NCBI RefSeq assembly: GCF_002210435.1
Contig: NZ_MZMV01000071.1
Span: forward strand, 1 to 32,845
From: Micromonospora wenchangensis
GTDB lineage: Bacteria; Actinomycetota; Actinomycetes; Mycobacteriales; Micromonosporaceae
Length of the DNA: 32,845 bases
Direction of reading: 5' to 3'
Part shown: in pieces, positions 6,545-13,741 of the stretch
Layout: each line of letters starts with the position of its first letter
Position numbering within the stretch: position 1 is the stretch's first letter
Made by a program: the position numbers and the translations under genes
The notes under the pieces: generated by a model
Seen by the model: the letters and a program-made list of their open reading frames with translations, nothing else
Databases searched by the model: none
Told to the model about the DNA's origin: nothing

Positions 6545-6994
6545 GTGGATGGTCCGCTGCCCGAGTGGTGTGAGCGCACCTGTGTGGTGTGTCCGGCGCA
6601 GGAGTTGGGTCCGGGCCGGTTCGACGTGGTCGACCGGCCGGGCCCTGATTTCGCGTACGACCGGGCGGTGGGTTGGCGGGTCGACCCGGACGGTCATCCG
6701 GTGTGTGTGCACCCGTACCGCGTCGGTATGCCGCCGGGCCGTTACGCCTCGGTCGGTGTGCCGTTGCCGGCGCCGAACGTGGCGGTCCCGGCACCGAGCC
6801 CGGCGGCGTTGGAGTTGCCGACCGAGGTGGATGACCTGGAGGGCTGGTTGGTCGCCACGCTGCGGGTCGCGGCACCCGAGCAGTTGTTCACGGCGGTCGC
6901 GAGGGCGGAACGGCAGGCGGGTGAACGGTTCGCACCCGGCGTGGTCGTGCAGACCCTACGCCGGGTGCTCTCCGTCGAACTCGCCAACCGGTAG
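6545..6994 (+). CDS. Hypothetical protein with an N-terminal Cys cluster
   Basis: A 149-aa protein I do not recognise. It begins near GTG 6545 as MDGPLPEWCERTCVVC, giving a Cx3Cx2C cluster (residues 9, 13, 16) that might bind a metal. A Pro/Ala-rich linker follows (PLPAPNVAVPAPSPAALELP), then a helical C-terminal domain (WLVATLRVAAPEQLFTAVAR ... VVQTLRRVLSVELANR). Codon third positions are strongly GC, which supports coding. There is no signal peptide or membrane span. The real start could differ by a few codons because upstream ribosome sites are weak. The gene is convergent with the minus-strand gene ending at 7002, 7 bp away. Confidence 0.6.
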   Translation: MDGPLPEWCERTCVVCPAQELGPGRFDVVDRPGPDFAYDRAVGWRVDPDGHPVCVHPYRVGMPPGRYASVGVPLPAPNVAVPAPSPAALELPTEVDDLEGWLVATLRVAAPEQLFTAVARAERQAGERFAPGVVVQTLRRVLSVELANR

Positions 6995-7001
6995 CCGGGG
7001 G

Positions 7002-7490
7002 TCAGACCGCCGCGGGGGTGGGCTGGGTGTCGAAGGTGATGGTGTGGCTTCGCCCGCCCCGGCCGAACCCGGCGGGTCCGTAGTGGGCGTCGAGGATGCC
7101 CAGCCGGCGGGTGACCTCGGCCGCGTCGAGCCAGTACCGCAGCGGCTGCTCGCCCCACCCGGCCGCCGCGTAGTAGTCGTCGGTCACGCATCCTCGGGTG
7201 TAGCCGAAGTCCTCCAGCTCGGTGGCGTGGGGGAACACCACCTGGAGGTCGGCCTGCATCCGGCTCATCAGGGTGAACTGCGCGAGCACGGCGTGGACCA
7301 TCTCGTCCACCGGCGCCGGAACCAGCAGCTCCGCCTTCTCCTCGTCACCTCCGGTCAGCTCGTACACCGCCGCCTTCAGTGCGAGGACCCGCAGCGCCTC
7401 CACCAGCAGCGGCCCCGCGTCCCGCTCCAGCGACCACTCGCTCACCGTCGGGTATCCGGTGAACGTGGCCCAGCAGGACGAGTACCGCAT
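7002..7490 (-). CDS. Hypothetical protein, probably 5'-truncated
   Basis: A 162-aa ORF with actinobacterial codon bias. The core has GPLLVEALRVLALKAAVYEL, then VDEMVHAVLAQFTLMSRMQ and VFPHATELEDFGYT, a pattern I associate with unnamed Actinobacteria proteins having a His-containing helical core. No function is claimed. The start is doubtful: ATG 7490 lacks a clear ribosome site, and immediately upstream lies a phosphotransferase fragment in another frame. The original 5' end may have been lost by a deletion that joined the two genes. Confidence 0.55.
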   Translation of the reverse strand: MRYSSCWATFTGYPTVSEWSLERDAGPLLVEALRVLALKAAVYELTGGDEEKAELLVPAPVDEMVHAVLAQFTLMSRMQADLQVVFPHATELEDFGYTRGCVTDDYYAAAGWGEQPLRYWLDAAEVTRRLGILDAHYGPAGFGRGGRSHTITFDTQPTPAAV

Positions 7491-7515
7491 CGAGGAACCG
7501 TTGAGCCGCTCCCAG

Positions 7516-7584
7516 GTCGACCTTCAGGAACACGTCGCCGACGCGCAGGGTCGCGCGCTCGCGATGGGCGACGACGACCGAGAC
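7516..7584 (-). pseudogene. N-terminal fragment of a phosphotransferase-family (aminoglycoside/choline kinase-like) gene
   Basis: On the minus strand from 7584 the frame reads VSVVVAHRERATLRVGDVFL then KVD. This is the characteristic N-terminal beta hairpin of actinobacterial APH-fold phosphotransferases (RATLRVGDVFLKVD). A TAG sits just upstream (7585-7587) and the kinase core is absent. Only about 23 codons remain, so the call depends on motif memory. Confidence 0.45.
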
Positions 7585-7639
7585 CTATTCACGCCGGCCA
7601 TTATCGCGGGTCGATCAGCAACGCCGCTGCGGGTTACTA

Positions 7640-8300
7640 CATGCGAGTCAAGTGCGTTACTTCGTACAGGTAAGCGGGCCAAACTTCCGCGTCGGTCCGA
7701 GGGGGTCCATGCCAGTTTCCCGACGTCCGAGCACCCAGGGAGCTCCGGCCCGGTTGGTCAACATCGCGCTCAACGACACCAAGCGTGCCGCGACACGGCC
7801 AGCCAGCAGCAGACCCAGATTTATCAGGTTGATGGCGGCTCGCCGCGCCCACCATCGGTGGACCCATCGCCTCGATCTTCCTCGCTGAAGTGCGACGAAT
7901 GGGTCGTCCACACCCGGACTTCCCACCTACGCAGACGTCGTCTCCAAAATGGAGATCTTCAAGCACGCCCGACTCGGGCCGCAGGCGAGTTCAAGGCCGT
8001 CACCGTAACTACGGCGATGGTCGATGCCAGAGCACAGTCGGCTGTCGGACTCCAATATTGCCAGGCCGTTGGATGTGCGGTAGGGAACGCGTTCTTCCGG
8101 GTGTTGAGTGAAGTGGTGGAAGTTGGTGATGGACCTGCCCGATCCCGGGCGCATCCGGGACAGATATCTCTTAATCCCGGAAACCTGCGCCAGGTCACAC
8201 TAGTCGGGATTTTGATCTAGTTCCTCAGGTCAACAAGCTCCCAACCATCACGCGCCAAAGTGACATTGTGTCCCTTTTGGAGGCTTTGCCAGCATCGCTG
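7640..8300. other. About 660 nt with no recognisable gene
   Basis: Several frames are open here on both strands, but none shows a known motif, a ribosome site with a sensible start, or consistent GC third-position bias. Base composition is less GC-biased than in the neighbouring operons. It looks like decayed sequence between the hypothetical genes and the RiPP operon. Confidence 0.5.
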
Positions 8301-8302
8301 AA

Positions 8303-8336
8303 TTGACCGTTGTGTTAACGAGTGGCAGTCGCTAAC
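8303..8336 (+). promoter_or_regulatory. Putative promoter and operator of the RiPP operon
   Basis: TTGACC at 8303-8308 resembles a -35 element. Just downstream is an imperfect inverted repeat, GTTAACGA (8314-8321) and TCGCTAAC (8329-8336), with 7 of 8 positions symmetric and 7 nt between the arms. A -10 element is not clear at the expected spacing. The position, about 75 nt before the precursor start, fits a regulator binding over the promoter. No regulator gene lies in the operon. Confidence 0.35.
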
Positions 8337-8409
8337 GTGGTGACATCCTTGCGGAGCGCAACCATCCCACTGCAAGGTGTGAGTTCACTATGTGGAAGGA
8401 GGTGGCGAA

Positions 8410-8529
8410 ATGGACAAATGGACCACGCCGGAGATCCGCGAGACTGAGTTCTCTGCGGAAATGAGTCGGGCCATGTGTGCCTGTGGGTGCGCCGGCGGCG
8501 CCGGGGCGGGTGCCGGTTCGGCCAACTGA
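8410..8529 (+). CDS. PqqA-like RiPP precursor peptide, 39 aa
   Basis: ATG 8410 follows a perfect AAGGAGG (8396-8402) at 7-nt spacing, the strongest ribosome site in the window. The N-terminal part, MDKWTTPEIRETEFSAEM, has the W..P.....E...E layout of PqqA-type leader peptides. The C-terminal part has three Cys in CACGC (residues 23-27), then Gly/Ala alternation and a SAN end. It is followed by a radical SAM/SPASM enzyme, a PqqD-like protein, a protease and an exporter, so it is very probably the modified peptide. The Cys triad, with nearby residues as acceptors, suggests thioether or similar crosslinks. PQQ itself is unlikely, because the Glu...Tyr core pair of PqqA is absent and no pqqB or pqqC is present. 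Confidence 0.8.
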   Translation: MDKWTTPEIRETEFSAEMSRAMCACGCAGGAGAGAGSAN

Positions 8530-8589
8530 GAACGCGCAACGCCGAACGACCATGCCGGCTTTCGGGCAGATCCGAATGTCCGGTGTCGT

Positions 8590-8606
8590 GCCCGACGCGG
8601 TCGGGC
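8590..8606 (+). terminator. Hairpin between precursor and maturase, possible attenuator
   Basis: GCCCGAC (8590-8596), loop GCG, GTCGGGC (8600-8606) form a perfect 7-bp stem in the 134-nt gap after the precursor stop. No strong T-run follows (GGTTCCTTATGCG). It could lower read-through or protect the 3' end of a precursor mRNA, giving more peptide than enzyme, as is common in RiPP operons. That role is inference. Confidence 0.45.
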
Positions 8607-8663
8607 GGTTCCTTATGCGTTTCGAGAAATCGTCCGACCGCGTTCATCGCCAAGGGGTCAACC

Positions 8664-10187
8664 ATGCTTGTCGAAGCCCTTTCCGTCGACTGTGTGCCCG
8701 TCGATCTCGTGTTCTTCCGCGACGGTGGAAGAAACCTTGTCGTTAATCCCGAACTGGGCGCCTGGCAGGTACTGGACGACCGCGAACTGGCTGTACTGCG
8801 CGAACTGGCGAGCGGCGTCCGGGCAAGCCTCCAGGAGGTCGTAGAGTTTCGGGAGAAGGTGCTGGCCCGGCTGGTGATGGGCCGGCTGGTCTACCTGCCG
8901 GGAAGACGCCCCGAACTGCGTCAGGTCGACGCGCCGCTGAAGTTGGTCTACTACGCCATCACCGACGGCTGCAACCTGCGTTGTCCGTACTGTTACGCCT
9001 CCTCGGAGAAGCGACTGCCCGGCGAGCTGGGCACGGGCGAATCACTCGACCTGGTCGAGCAGATCGCCGCTCTGGGCGCCCGGGAAGTGATTTTCACGGG
9101 GGGTGAGCCGATGCTGCGGCGCGACCTGTTCCAGGTCGCCGACCGAGTCCGCATGCTGGGCATGCGGGCCAGCATCATCACCAACGCCACGTTGATCCGC
9201 AAACCCGAGATGGCTCGGCGGGTGGCGGAGACGTTCTCCACGATCACCGTGAGCATCGACGGGGGAACGGCAGAGACGCACGAGCGTACGCGGGGTAAAG
9301 GGACGTTCGCCCGGACCGTCGCGGCCCTGCGGATGCTCAACCGGCACGGCGTGCAACCCAAGATCAACCACGTGGTCACCGAGGACAATGTCGACAAGCT
9401 GGTCGACCTCGGCGAACTCTTCACCGATATCGACGTGGCCCAGGTGCGCCTGATGCACCACAGCAAACTCGGCCGAGGCCGCAGCGACGACTCGTCATTT
9501 GGCTGGGCGGAGTACAAGACCGCGCACCGGTTCGTCTGGACCGACCCACGGGCGGGCAACCTGCTGCCGGACGGGCCGCTGGGCCAGCGGTCCTGCTCCA
9601 TCCAGGTCAACTGCGGCATCGGCGGCACGGAGATCTATGTGAACTCCCTGGGCGACGTCTATCCGTGCAAGCTGGTCACCGAGCGGGAGCACAAGGTGGG
9701 CAACGTGCGGCGGACATCGCTGCGGGACCTGTTCGCCAATCCGCTGCTGGCGGACCTCCGGTCTAACGCCGTGTTCGCCGGTGACAACCTCACCGACTGT
9801 CGGCGCTGCTACATCCGTGGCGCCTGCGGCGGCGGGTGCCGCGCGTACCACATGGCGCAGACGGGCGATCTCAAACGGAACTCCCGTGCGCTGTGCCGGG
9901 TGCTGCGGCACCAGATGATCACCTCGATGTGGGTGGCCGCCGGTGCCGGCCGGGAGACCGTGCTCGACAACGAGGACGAAGCGTTTCGGCCGATCTCGGT
10001 GGCGACCGGGGACGTACATCCGGTTCATGAGGATTGGCAGGCGGAGGCCGCCCTGCTGGCTGCGGCCCCAAATACCGAGTCGGAGTCCGCGGCGGCGGTC
10101 CCAGGGGGACCCGGATCGGTACGCGAACCGACGATCGAGCCGGCGCACCGGCGGCTGCTGCCGGTGACCGCGGTGAGGAGCATCTGA
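8664..10187 (+). CDS. Radical SAM/SPASM peptide maturase (PqqE-like)
   Basis: A 507-aa protein. The radical SAM cluster motif is CNLRCPYC (C103, C107, C110), followed by the GGEP motif (IFTGGEP) and the rest of the barrel. The C-terminal SPASM region has PCK, CRRCYIRGACGGGC and a last RALC, enough Cys for auxiliary 4Fe-4S clusters. Residues 1-90 form an extra N-terminal domain with VVNPELGAWQVLDDRELAVL, resembling a PqqD-like peptide recognition fold. The last 70 or so residues after the SPASM domain are a low-complexity tail. It likely installs crosslinks on the 39-aa peptide. The start is ATG 8664 behind AAGGGG (8652-8657). An ORF extension upstream to 8475 would overlap the precursor and is rejected. 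Confidence 0.92.
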   Translation: MLVEALSVDCVPVDLVFFRDGGRNLVVNPELGAWQVLDDRELAVLRELASGVRASLQEVVEFREKVLARLVMGRLVYLPGRRPELRQVDAPLKLVYYAITDGCNLRCPYCYASSEKRLPGELGTGESLDLVEQIAALGAREVIFTGGEPMLRRDLFQVADRVRMLGMRASIITNATLIRKPEMARRVAETFSTITVSIDGGTAETHERTRGKGTFARTVAALRMLNRHGVQPKINHVVTEDNVDKLVDLGELFTDIDVAQVRLMHHSKLGRGRSDDSSFGWAEYKTAHRFVWTDPRAGNLLPDGPLGQRSCSIQVNCGIGGTEIYVNSLGDVYPCKLVTEREHKVGNVRRTSLRDLFANPLLADLRSNAVFAGDNLTDCRRCYIRGACGGGCRAYHMAQTGDLKRNSRALCRVLRHQMITSMWVAAGAGRETVLDNEDEAFRPISVATGDVHPVHEDWQAEAALLAAAPNTESESAAAVPGGPGSVREPTIEPAHRRLLPVTAVRSI

Positions 10188-10540
10188 TGGTCTGGACGAT
10201 CGCTTCCCACGTCGTCTGGCTCGACCAGGCGGACGAGATTCAGCTGTACGACACCAACGCCGGGAAGTTCCAGACGTTGAACGCGACGGGAGCAGCCATC
10301 TGGCGGCGGCTGGTCGACAACGGTGATCAGGACGCCATCGTGACCGGTCTGGCTGAGCAGTTCGGAGCAGAGGATGACAACCAGCGCGACCTCATCGCCC
10401 AGGACACGGATCGCTTCCTCGTCCGGCTCGCCGAGCAGGGCCTCATCGTCACCAACCCGACCGGCGGGGCCGCTGCCACCGTCAGCGGCGGCATCGACTC
10501 CGGCGCCGAGCCCATCGCTGGACCCGGTGCGGCCTGTTGA
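10187..10540 (+). CDS. PqqD-family peptide chaperone (RiPP recognition element)
   Basis: A 117-aa protein. Its first 90 residues match PqqD: a strand pair (VVWLDQADEIQLYDTNAGKF), then LNATGAAIWRRLVDNG, a helical segment and a final FLVRLAEQGLI. PqqD proteins bind the leader peptide and present it to the radical SAM enzyme. The start is ATG 10187, overlapping the maturase stop by one base (TGATG) with GAGGAG upstream, so translation is coupled. The last 25 residues are a Gly/Ala-rich tail. Because the maturase may also carry an N-terminal recognition domain, the operon could have two leader-binding modules. Confidence 0.88.
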   Translation: MVWTIASHVVWLDQADEIQLYDTNAGKFQTLNATGAAIWRRLVDNGDQDAIVTGLAEQFGAEDDNQRDLIAQDTDRFLVRLAEQGLIVTNPTGGAAATVSGGIDSGAEPIAGPGAAC

Positions 10541-11336
10541 GGCCGTCTCCGCCGTACCGGTCGACCTGGTCGCGCACGGGCTGCGGGTGACCGGTCGGGC
10601 CGTGGTGCCGGTGACCGGGAGCAGCATGCTGCCCACCATCACGCCTGGCGAGCGAGTCGTGCTGCACCCGGTGCCACCGGCTGGCGTTCATCCCGGCGAG
10701 GTGGTGGCGGTCCGGCACCGGAACGGGCTGATTCTGCACCGTGTGCTGGACCGGTTCGGGGATCGGCTCATCACCGCTGGCGACAACCTGAGTCTCGCCG
10801 ACCCGCCCGTACCGCTGACGCAGGTCGTCGGAGTGGCACGGGGCGTACCCGCGCGACCGGCCGCCCGCCCCTGGAGCCCGGTGGCCGGCGTCGGTCCGGT
10901 CGAGGTGTGGATGGTCACCGACGGTGACAGCACGAGCCACTGCGGACGACCCGAGTCGGGGATCACGCCAGAGCCGGTCGCACTGCCGGCGGCGTGGCGG
11001 GTGCGACTCCGGCCGAGGCACGGCATCGGGGTGTCGCCGGCCGTTCTGGGCGAGCTGCGCGCCGCCGTGTCCGGCAGCCCCTGCCTCGGCATCAGCGAGT
11101 ACGCGGTGAGCGGGGCGGCCGACGTGCTGACAGGGCCGCTGCCGGCGGGCACCCGGATCCTCGTTGGCTGCACGTTCGGCCGGGTCGACGTCGACCTGCC
11201 CGGCCTGCTGCTGCCGCCAGAACTGGCCAACGCGCATGTGCGCTGCGGACCGCCCGGCGTCCGGCTCGACCCAGGCGCGGCCCTGGCCCGGTTGTTGGAC
11301 GTCCTTGGTCGTCCTGGAGCGGAGGATCGAACATGA
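10527..11336 (+). CDS. S24/S26-like serine peptidase with an unknown C-terminal domain
   Basis: A 269-aa protein, candidate leader peptidase of the RiPP operon. The N-terminal half has VTGSSMLPTI, with the nucleophilic Ser of signal peptidases and LexA-like proteases, then GEVVAVRHRNGLILHRVLD and ITAGDNLSLAD. The position normally held by the catalytic Lys is His (LILHRV), as in Sec11/archaeal-type (S26B) enzymes. There is no clear membrane anchor, so it may act in the cytoplasm. The last 150 or so residues (after about 110) match nothing I know. GTG 10527 is the best start, overlapping the previous gene by 14 nt. The stop overlaps the ABC gene as ATGA. Confidence 0.75.
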   Translation: MRPVEAVSAVPVDLVAHGLRVTGRAVVPVTGSSMLPTITPGERVVLHPVPPAGVHPGEVVAVRHRNGLILHRVLDRFGDRLITAGDNLSLADPPVPLTQVVGVARGVPARPAARPWSPVAGVGPVEVWMVTDGDSTSHCGRPESGITPEPVALPAAWRVRLRPRHGIGVSPAVLGELRAAVSGSPCLGISEYAVSGAADVLTGPLPAGTRILVGCTFGRVDVDLPGLLLPPELANAHVRCGPPGVRLDPGAALARLLDVLGRPGAEDRT

Positions 11337-12283
11337 CCGCCGTGGTGACGGCCGTCGAGGTGACCAAGAGGTACCGGACCATGGACCGGCCGGCGGTGGC
11401 CGGCGTCGGCTTCGAGATTGCTGCCGGAGACGTGGTTGGACTGCTGGGCCCCAACGGGGCGGGGAAGACGACACTGGTGAAGCTGATGTGCGGCGTCACC
11501 TCACGCACCGCCGGGGACCTGACTGTCTGCGGCGGTGACCCCGTCGCGGACGCCACCGAGGTCAAACGCCAGGTGGCCGCCGTGCACCAGAGCGCGCCCA
11601 TGGACAACATGCTGCCGGCCATCGACCAGATCCGGATCGCCACCGCCTTCCGTGGGCTGCGGTGGCGGGCCGTGCGGGAGCGGGTTGACGAGCTGCTGAC
11701 CCTGTTCGACCTGGACGGGGTCGTCGGCCAGCTCGCCTTCACCCTCTCCGGCGGCCAGCGTCGGCGGCTACAGCTCATCCGGGCGCTGCTCGTTGTGCCG
11801 CGCCTGCTGATCCTGGACGAGCCGTCCGCCGGGCTCGACGTGCGCGGACGCCGACAGATGTGGGAGCTGATCGCCAAGCTGACCATCGAGCACGGCACGA
11901 GCGTCGTCTGGACCAGCCACTACATCGAGGAGATCGAGCGCAACTGCGCGCGGGTGCTGATCATCGACCAGGGACGGCTGGTCCGCGACGACACCCCGGC
12001 CCAGCTGGTCGCCGAGTTCGGCCGGCGGTCGGTGCTGGTACGCCTGCCTGACGTGGACGACCGGGCCCGGCTCCGCACGCTGCTGCCCGCCAGCTGCGTC
12101 GCCGAGGTCGACGACACAACCCTGACCATCGACGGAGCGGGCGCGGACGAGCATCTGTCGACCGTGGTGACCGTGGTCCGCGACGCCGCCGTCCGCGGCG
12201 GCAGCATCGAGTTCCGCCAGCCGTCCCTGGAGGACGCGTATGTCAGCCTGACCGACCAGGGACGCGAAGGGGTGCAGTCGTGA
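11333..12283 (+). CDS. ABC transporter ATP-binding protein (peptide export)
   Basis: A 316-aa ATPase. Walker A is GPNGAGKTT (residues 39-47), the signature LSGGQ is at 138-142, Walker B LLILDEP at 158-164, and the switch His is in WTSHYIEE. The last 90 or so residues form the accessory domain common in drug and bacteriocin exporters (DrrA/CcmA-like). The start is ATG 11333, overlapping the peptidase stop as ATGA, behind GGAGCGGAGG. With the next gene it forms an exporter, probably for the mature peptide and possibly giving self-resistance. Confidence 0.92.
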   Translation: MTAVVTAVEVTKRYRTMDRPAVAGVGFEIAAGDVVGLLGPNGAGKTTLVKLMCGVTSRTAGDLTVCGGDPVADATEVKRQVAAVHQSAPMDNMLPAIDQIRIATAFRGLRWRAVRERVDELLTLFDLDGVVGQLAFTLSGGQRRRLQLIRALLVVPRLLILDEPSAGLDVRGRRQMWELIAKLTIEHGTSVVWTSHYIEEIERNCARVLIIDQGRLVRDDTPAQLVAEFGRRSVLVRLPDVDDRARLRTLLPASCVAEVDDTTLTIDGAGADEHLSTVVTVVRDAAVRGGSIEFRQPSLEDAYVSLTDQGREGVQS

Positions 12284-13125
12284 CCAACTCGATCTCGGCG
12301 CGTTCGGTACGGGTGGGCGCGGGCCGACCGTCTTTGCCGCGGCTCGCCGTCGACTCCGTGCGTCGCAGTGGCCTGCGGGCCGTCGTGTACCGGGAGATGC
12401 TGCTGCTCACCCGCAACCGCACCAACCTGCTGCTGGCGATCCTGCCCACCGCGATCTACCTGCTGCTGTTCGCCACCTCGCTGACCAACCTGGTGGGCAC
12501 CGTCACCTACCGGGGCGCGCAGGTCGGGTACGCCGAGTTCACCATCCCCGCCATCATGCTCTCGTCCATGCTCGCAGCGACCACCACCACCGGCACCTCC
12601 CTGTTCCAGGAGGAGATGGGCGGCATGTCGCTGGAGGTGTGGTCGTACCCGGTGAGCCGGGGCGGCTACATCGCCGGCAAGATCGTGGCCACGACGGCGC
12701 TGGTGGTGGTGCAGAGCCTCGCCGCGCTGATCGTCGGGCTGTTGCTGTTCGACCTGGGGTGGCCGGGGGGGCACTGGCTCGCCCTCGTCGTGGGAACCGT
12801 CGTGGTGTCCCTGACGTTCAACGGACTGTACCTGCTCTTCGCCGCGCTGGTCCGGGACTTCCAGCGGTTCATGGTGCTGATCAACGTGCTCGGCCCGTTC
12901 CTGCTCTTCTCCAGTCCGTCGTTCTATCCCGTGGAACGGATGCCACTCGTGCTGCGCTGGCTGTCCACGGTCAACCCCGTCACGTACGGCATCTCCTGCC
13001 TGCGCGGCGGTGCCCTCGCCGGCTGGGATGCGATGTGGCCGAGTGGCCTCGGCATGCTTGCCGGCGCGATCGTACTGTTCACCGTCATCGCCGCAGTGCT
13101 GAACCGGCGCATCCGGGAACTGTGA
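12280..13125 (+). CDS. ABC-2 type transporter permease
   Basis: A 281-aa membrane protein. After a basic N-terminal stretch there are about six hydrophobic spans, starting with NLLLAILPTAIYLLLFATSL and ending with GMLAGAIVLFTVIAAVLN. The NPVTYGI segment near the end is typical of ABC-2 permeases of the DrrB/NodJ kind. The start is GTG 12280, overlapping the ATPase stop as GTGA. It is the last gene of the RiPP operon. Confidence 0.92.
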   Translation: MTNSISARSVRVGAGRPSLPRLAVDSVRRSGLRAVVYREMLLLTRNRTNLLLAILPTAIYLLLFATSLTNLVGTVTYRGAQVGYAEFTIPAIMLSSMLAATTTTGTSLFQEEMGGMSLEVWSYPVSRGGYIAGKIVATTALVVVQSLAALIVGLLLFDLGWPGGHWLALVVGTVVVSLTFNGLYLLFAALVRDFQRFMVLINVLGPFLLFSSPSFYPVERMPLVLRWLSTVNPVTYGISCLRGGALAGWDAMWPSGLGMLAGAIVLFTVIAAVLNRRIREL

Positions 13126-13148
13126 TAAGGGGTGCGTCGGGTGGGGAC

Positions 13149-13185
13149 GACACCGCAGATTCGACTCAGGCCGAGCTGCGGTGTC
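13149..13185 (+). terminator. Putative terminator of the RiPP operon
   Basis: GACACCGCAG (13149-13158) and CTGCGGTGTC (13176-13185) form a perfect 10-bp stem with a 17-nt loop, 23 nt after the permease stop. There is no T-run, as is common in high-GC actinobacteria. The 285 nt beyond it, up to the IS110 remnant, show no recognisable gene. Confidence 0.55.
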
Positions 13186-13471
13186 CGCTCGATCGTCAGC
13201 CCATCTACACCCCAGATGGGTCCGGTGGTGTCGGGGAGTGTCGATCTCGTCAAGCAGGGCGACGGCGAAATCGGCGTCCGAGATGCGACTGGCCGTCCGG
13301 CGACGGCCGTTTTGGTCTCGCCCAGTGTGTACGCCGTAGTGGTCGAAGTCGCCGACTGGACTGCCTGTGAGGCTGGCCGGGTCGGCCCGTACGGGATGGG
13401 CTGATGCTGGCGGCAGTGGACGTGACCCTTGGCCTGACTGGCTTCATGCCTTTCGCGTGACTTGTCTGTCC

Positions 13472-13720
13472 GCTGCCGTCGGTGCCGCTCCCATCCCGGC
13501 ATCCTCCGGCAAGACCGTCCGCTACCGGCTCAACCGCTCCGGCGACCGCCAACTCAACCGCGCCCTGCACACCATCGTCCTGACCCGCCTGCAACGCGAC
13601 GAACCCACTCGTGCCTATGCCGAACGCCGCCGCACCGAAGGCATAACCGACCGCGAAATCAAACGCTGCCTCAAACGCTAGGTCGCCCGAGACCTCTACC
13701 GATGCCTCGAAACTCACGCC
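13472..13720 (+). pseudogene. C-terminal remnant of an IS110-family transposase
   Basis: The frame reads PIPASSGKTVRYRLNRSGDR, QLNRALHTIVLTRL, AYAERRRTEGITDREIKRCL and then VARDLYRCLE. This is the conserved C-terminal (Transposase_20) part of IS110 transposases. The N-terminal DEDD catalytic part is missing, and an in-frame TAG (13679-13681) replaces the expected aromatic residue in LKRY(V/I)AR, so it is dead. It runs in the same frame directly into the methyltransferase at 13742, which marks a rearrangement junction. Confidence 0.85.
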
Positions 13721-13741
13721 TACCAACCCCACAAGACCGCC

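Noticed and set aside
6150..6875. A 241-codon minus-strand ORF
   Set aside because: Pro/Thr/Arg-rich low-complexity translation antisense to the hypothetical gene at 6545; no motif.
6345..7673. A 442-codon plus-strand ORF
   Set aside because: It crosses three better-supported genes in other frames and is Arg/Trp/Ser-rich with no domain; a GC-rich shadow frame.
8410..8529. True PqqA and PQQ biosynthesis
   Set aside because: The peptide lacks the Glu-x3-Tyr core of PqqA, and no pqqB or pqqC gene is present.
8475..8663. Upstream extension of the radical SAM ORF
   Set aside because: It would overlap the precursor gene in another frame. ATG 8664 has its own ribosome site and gives a sensible N terminus.
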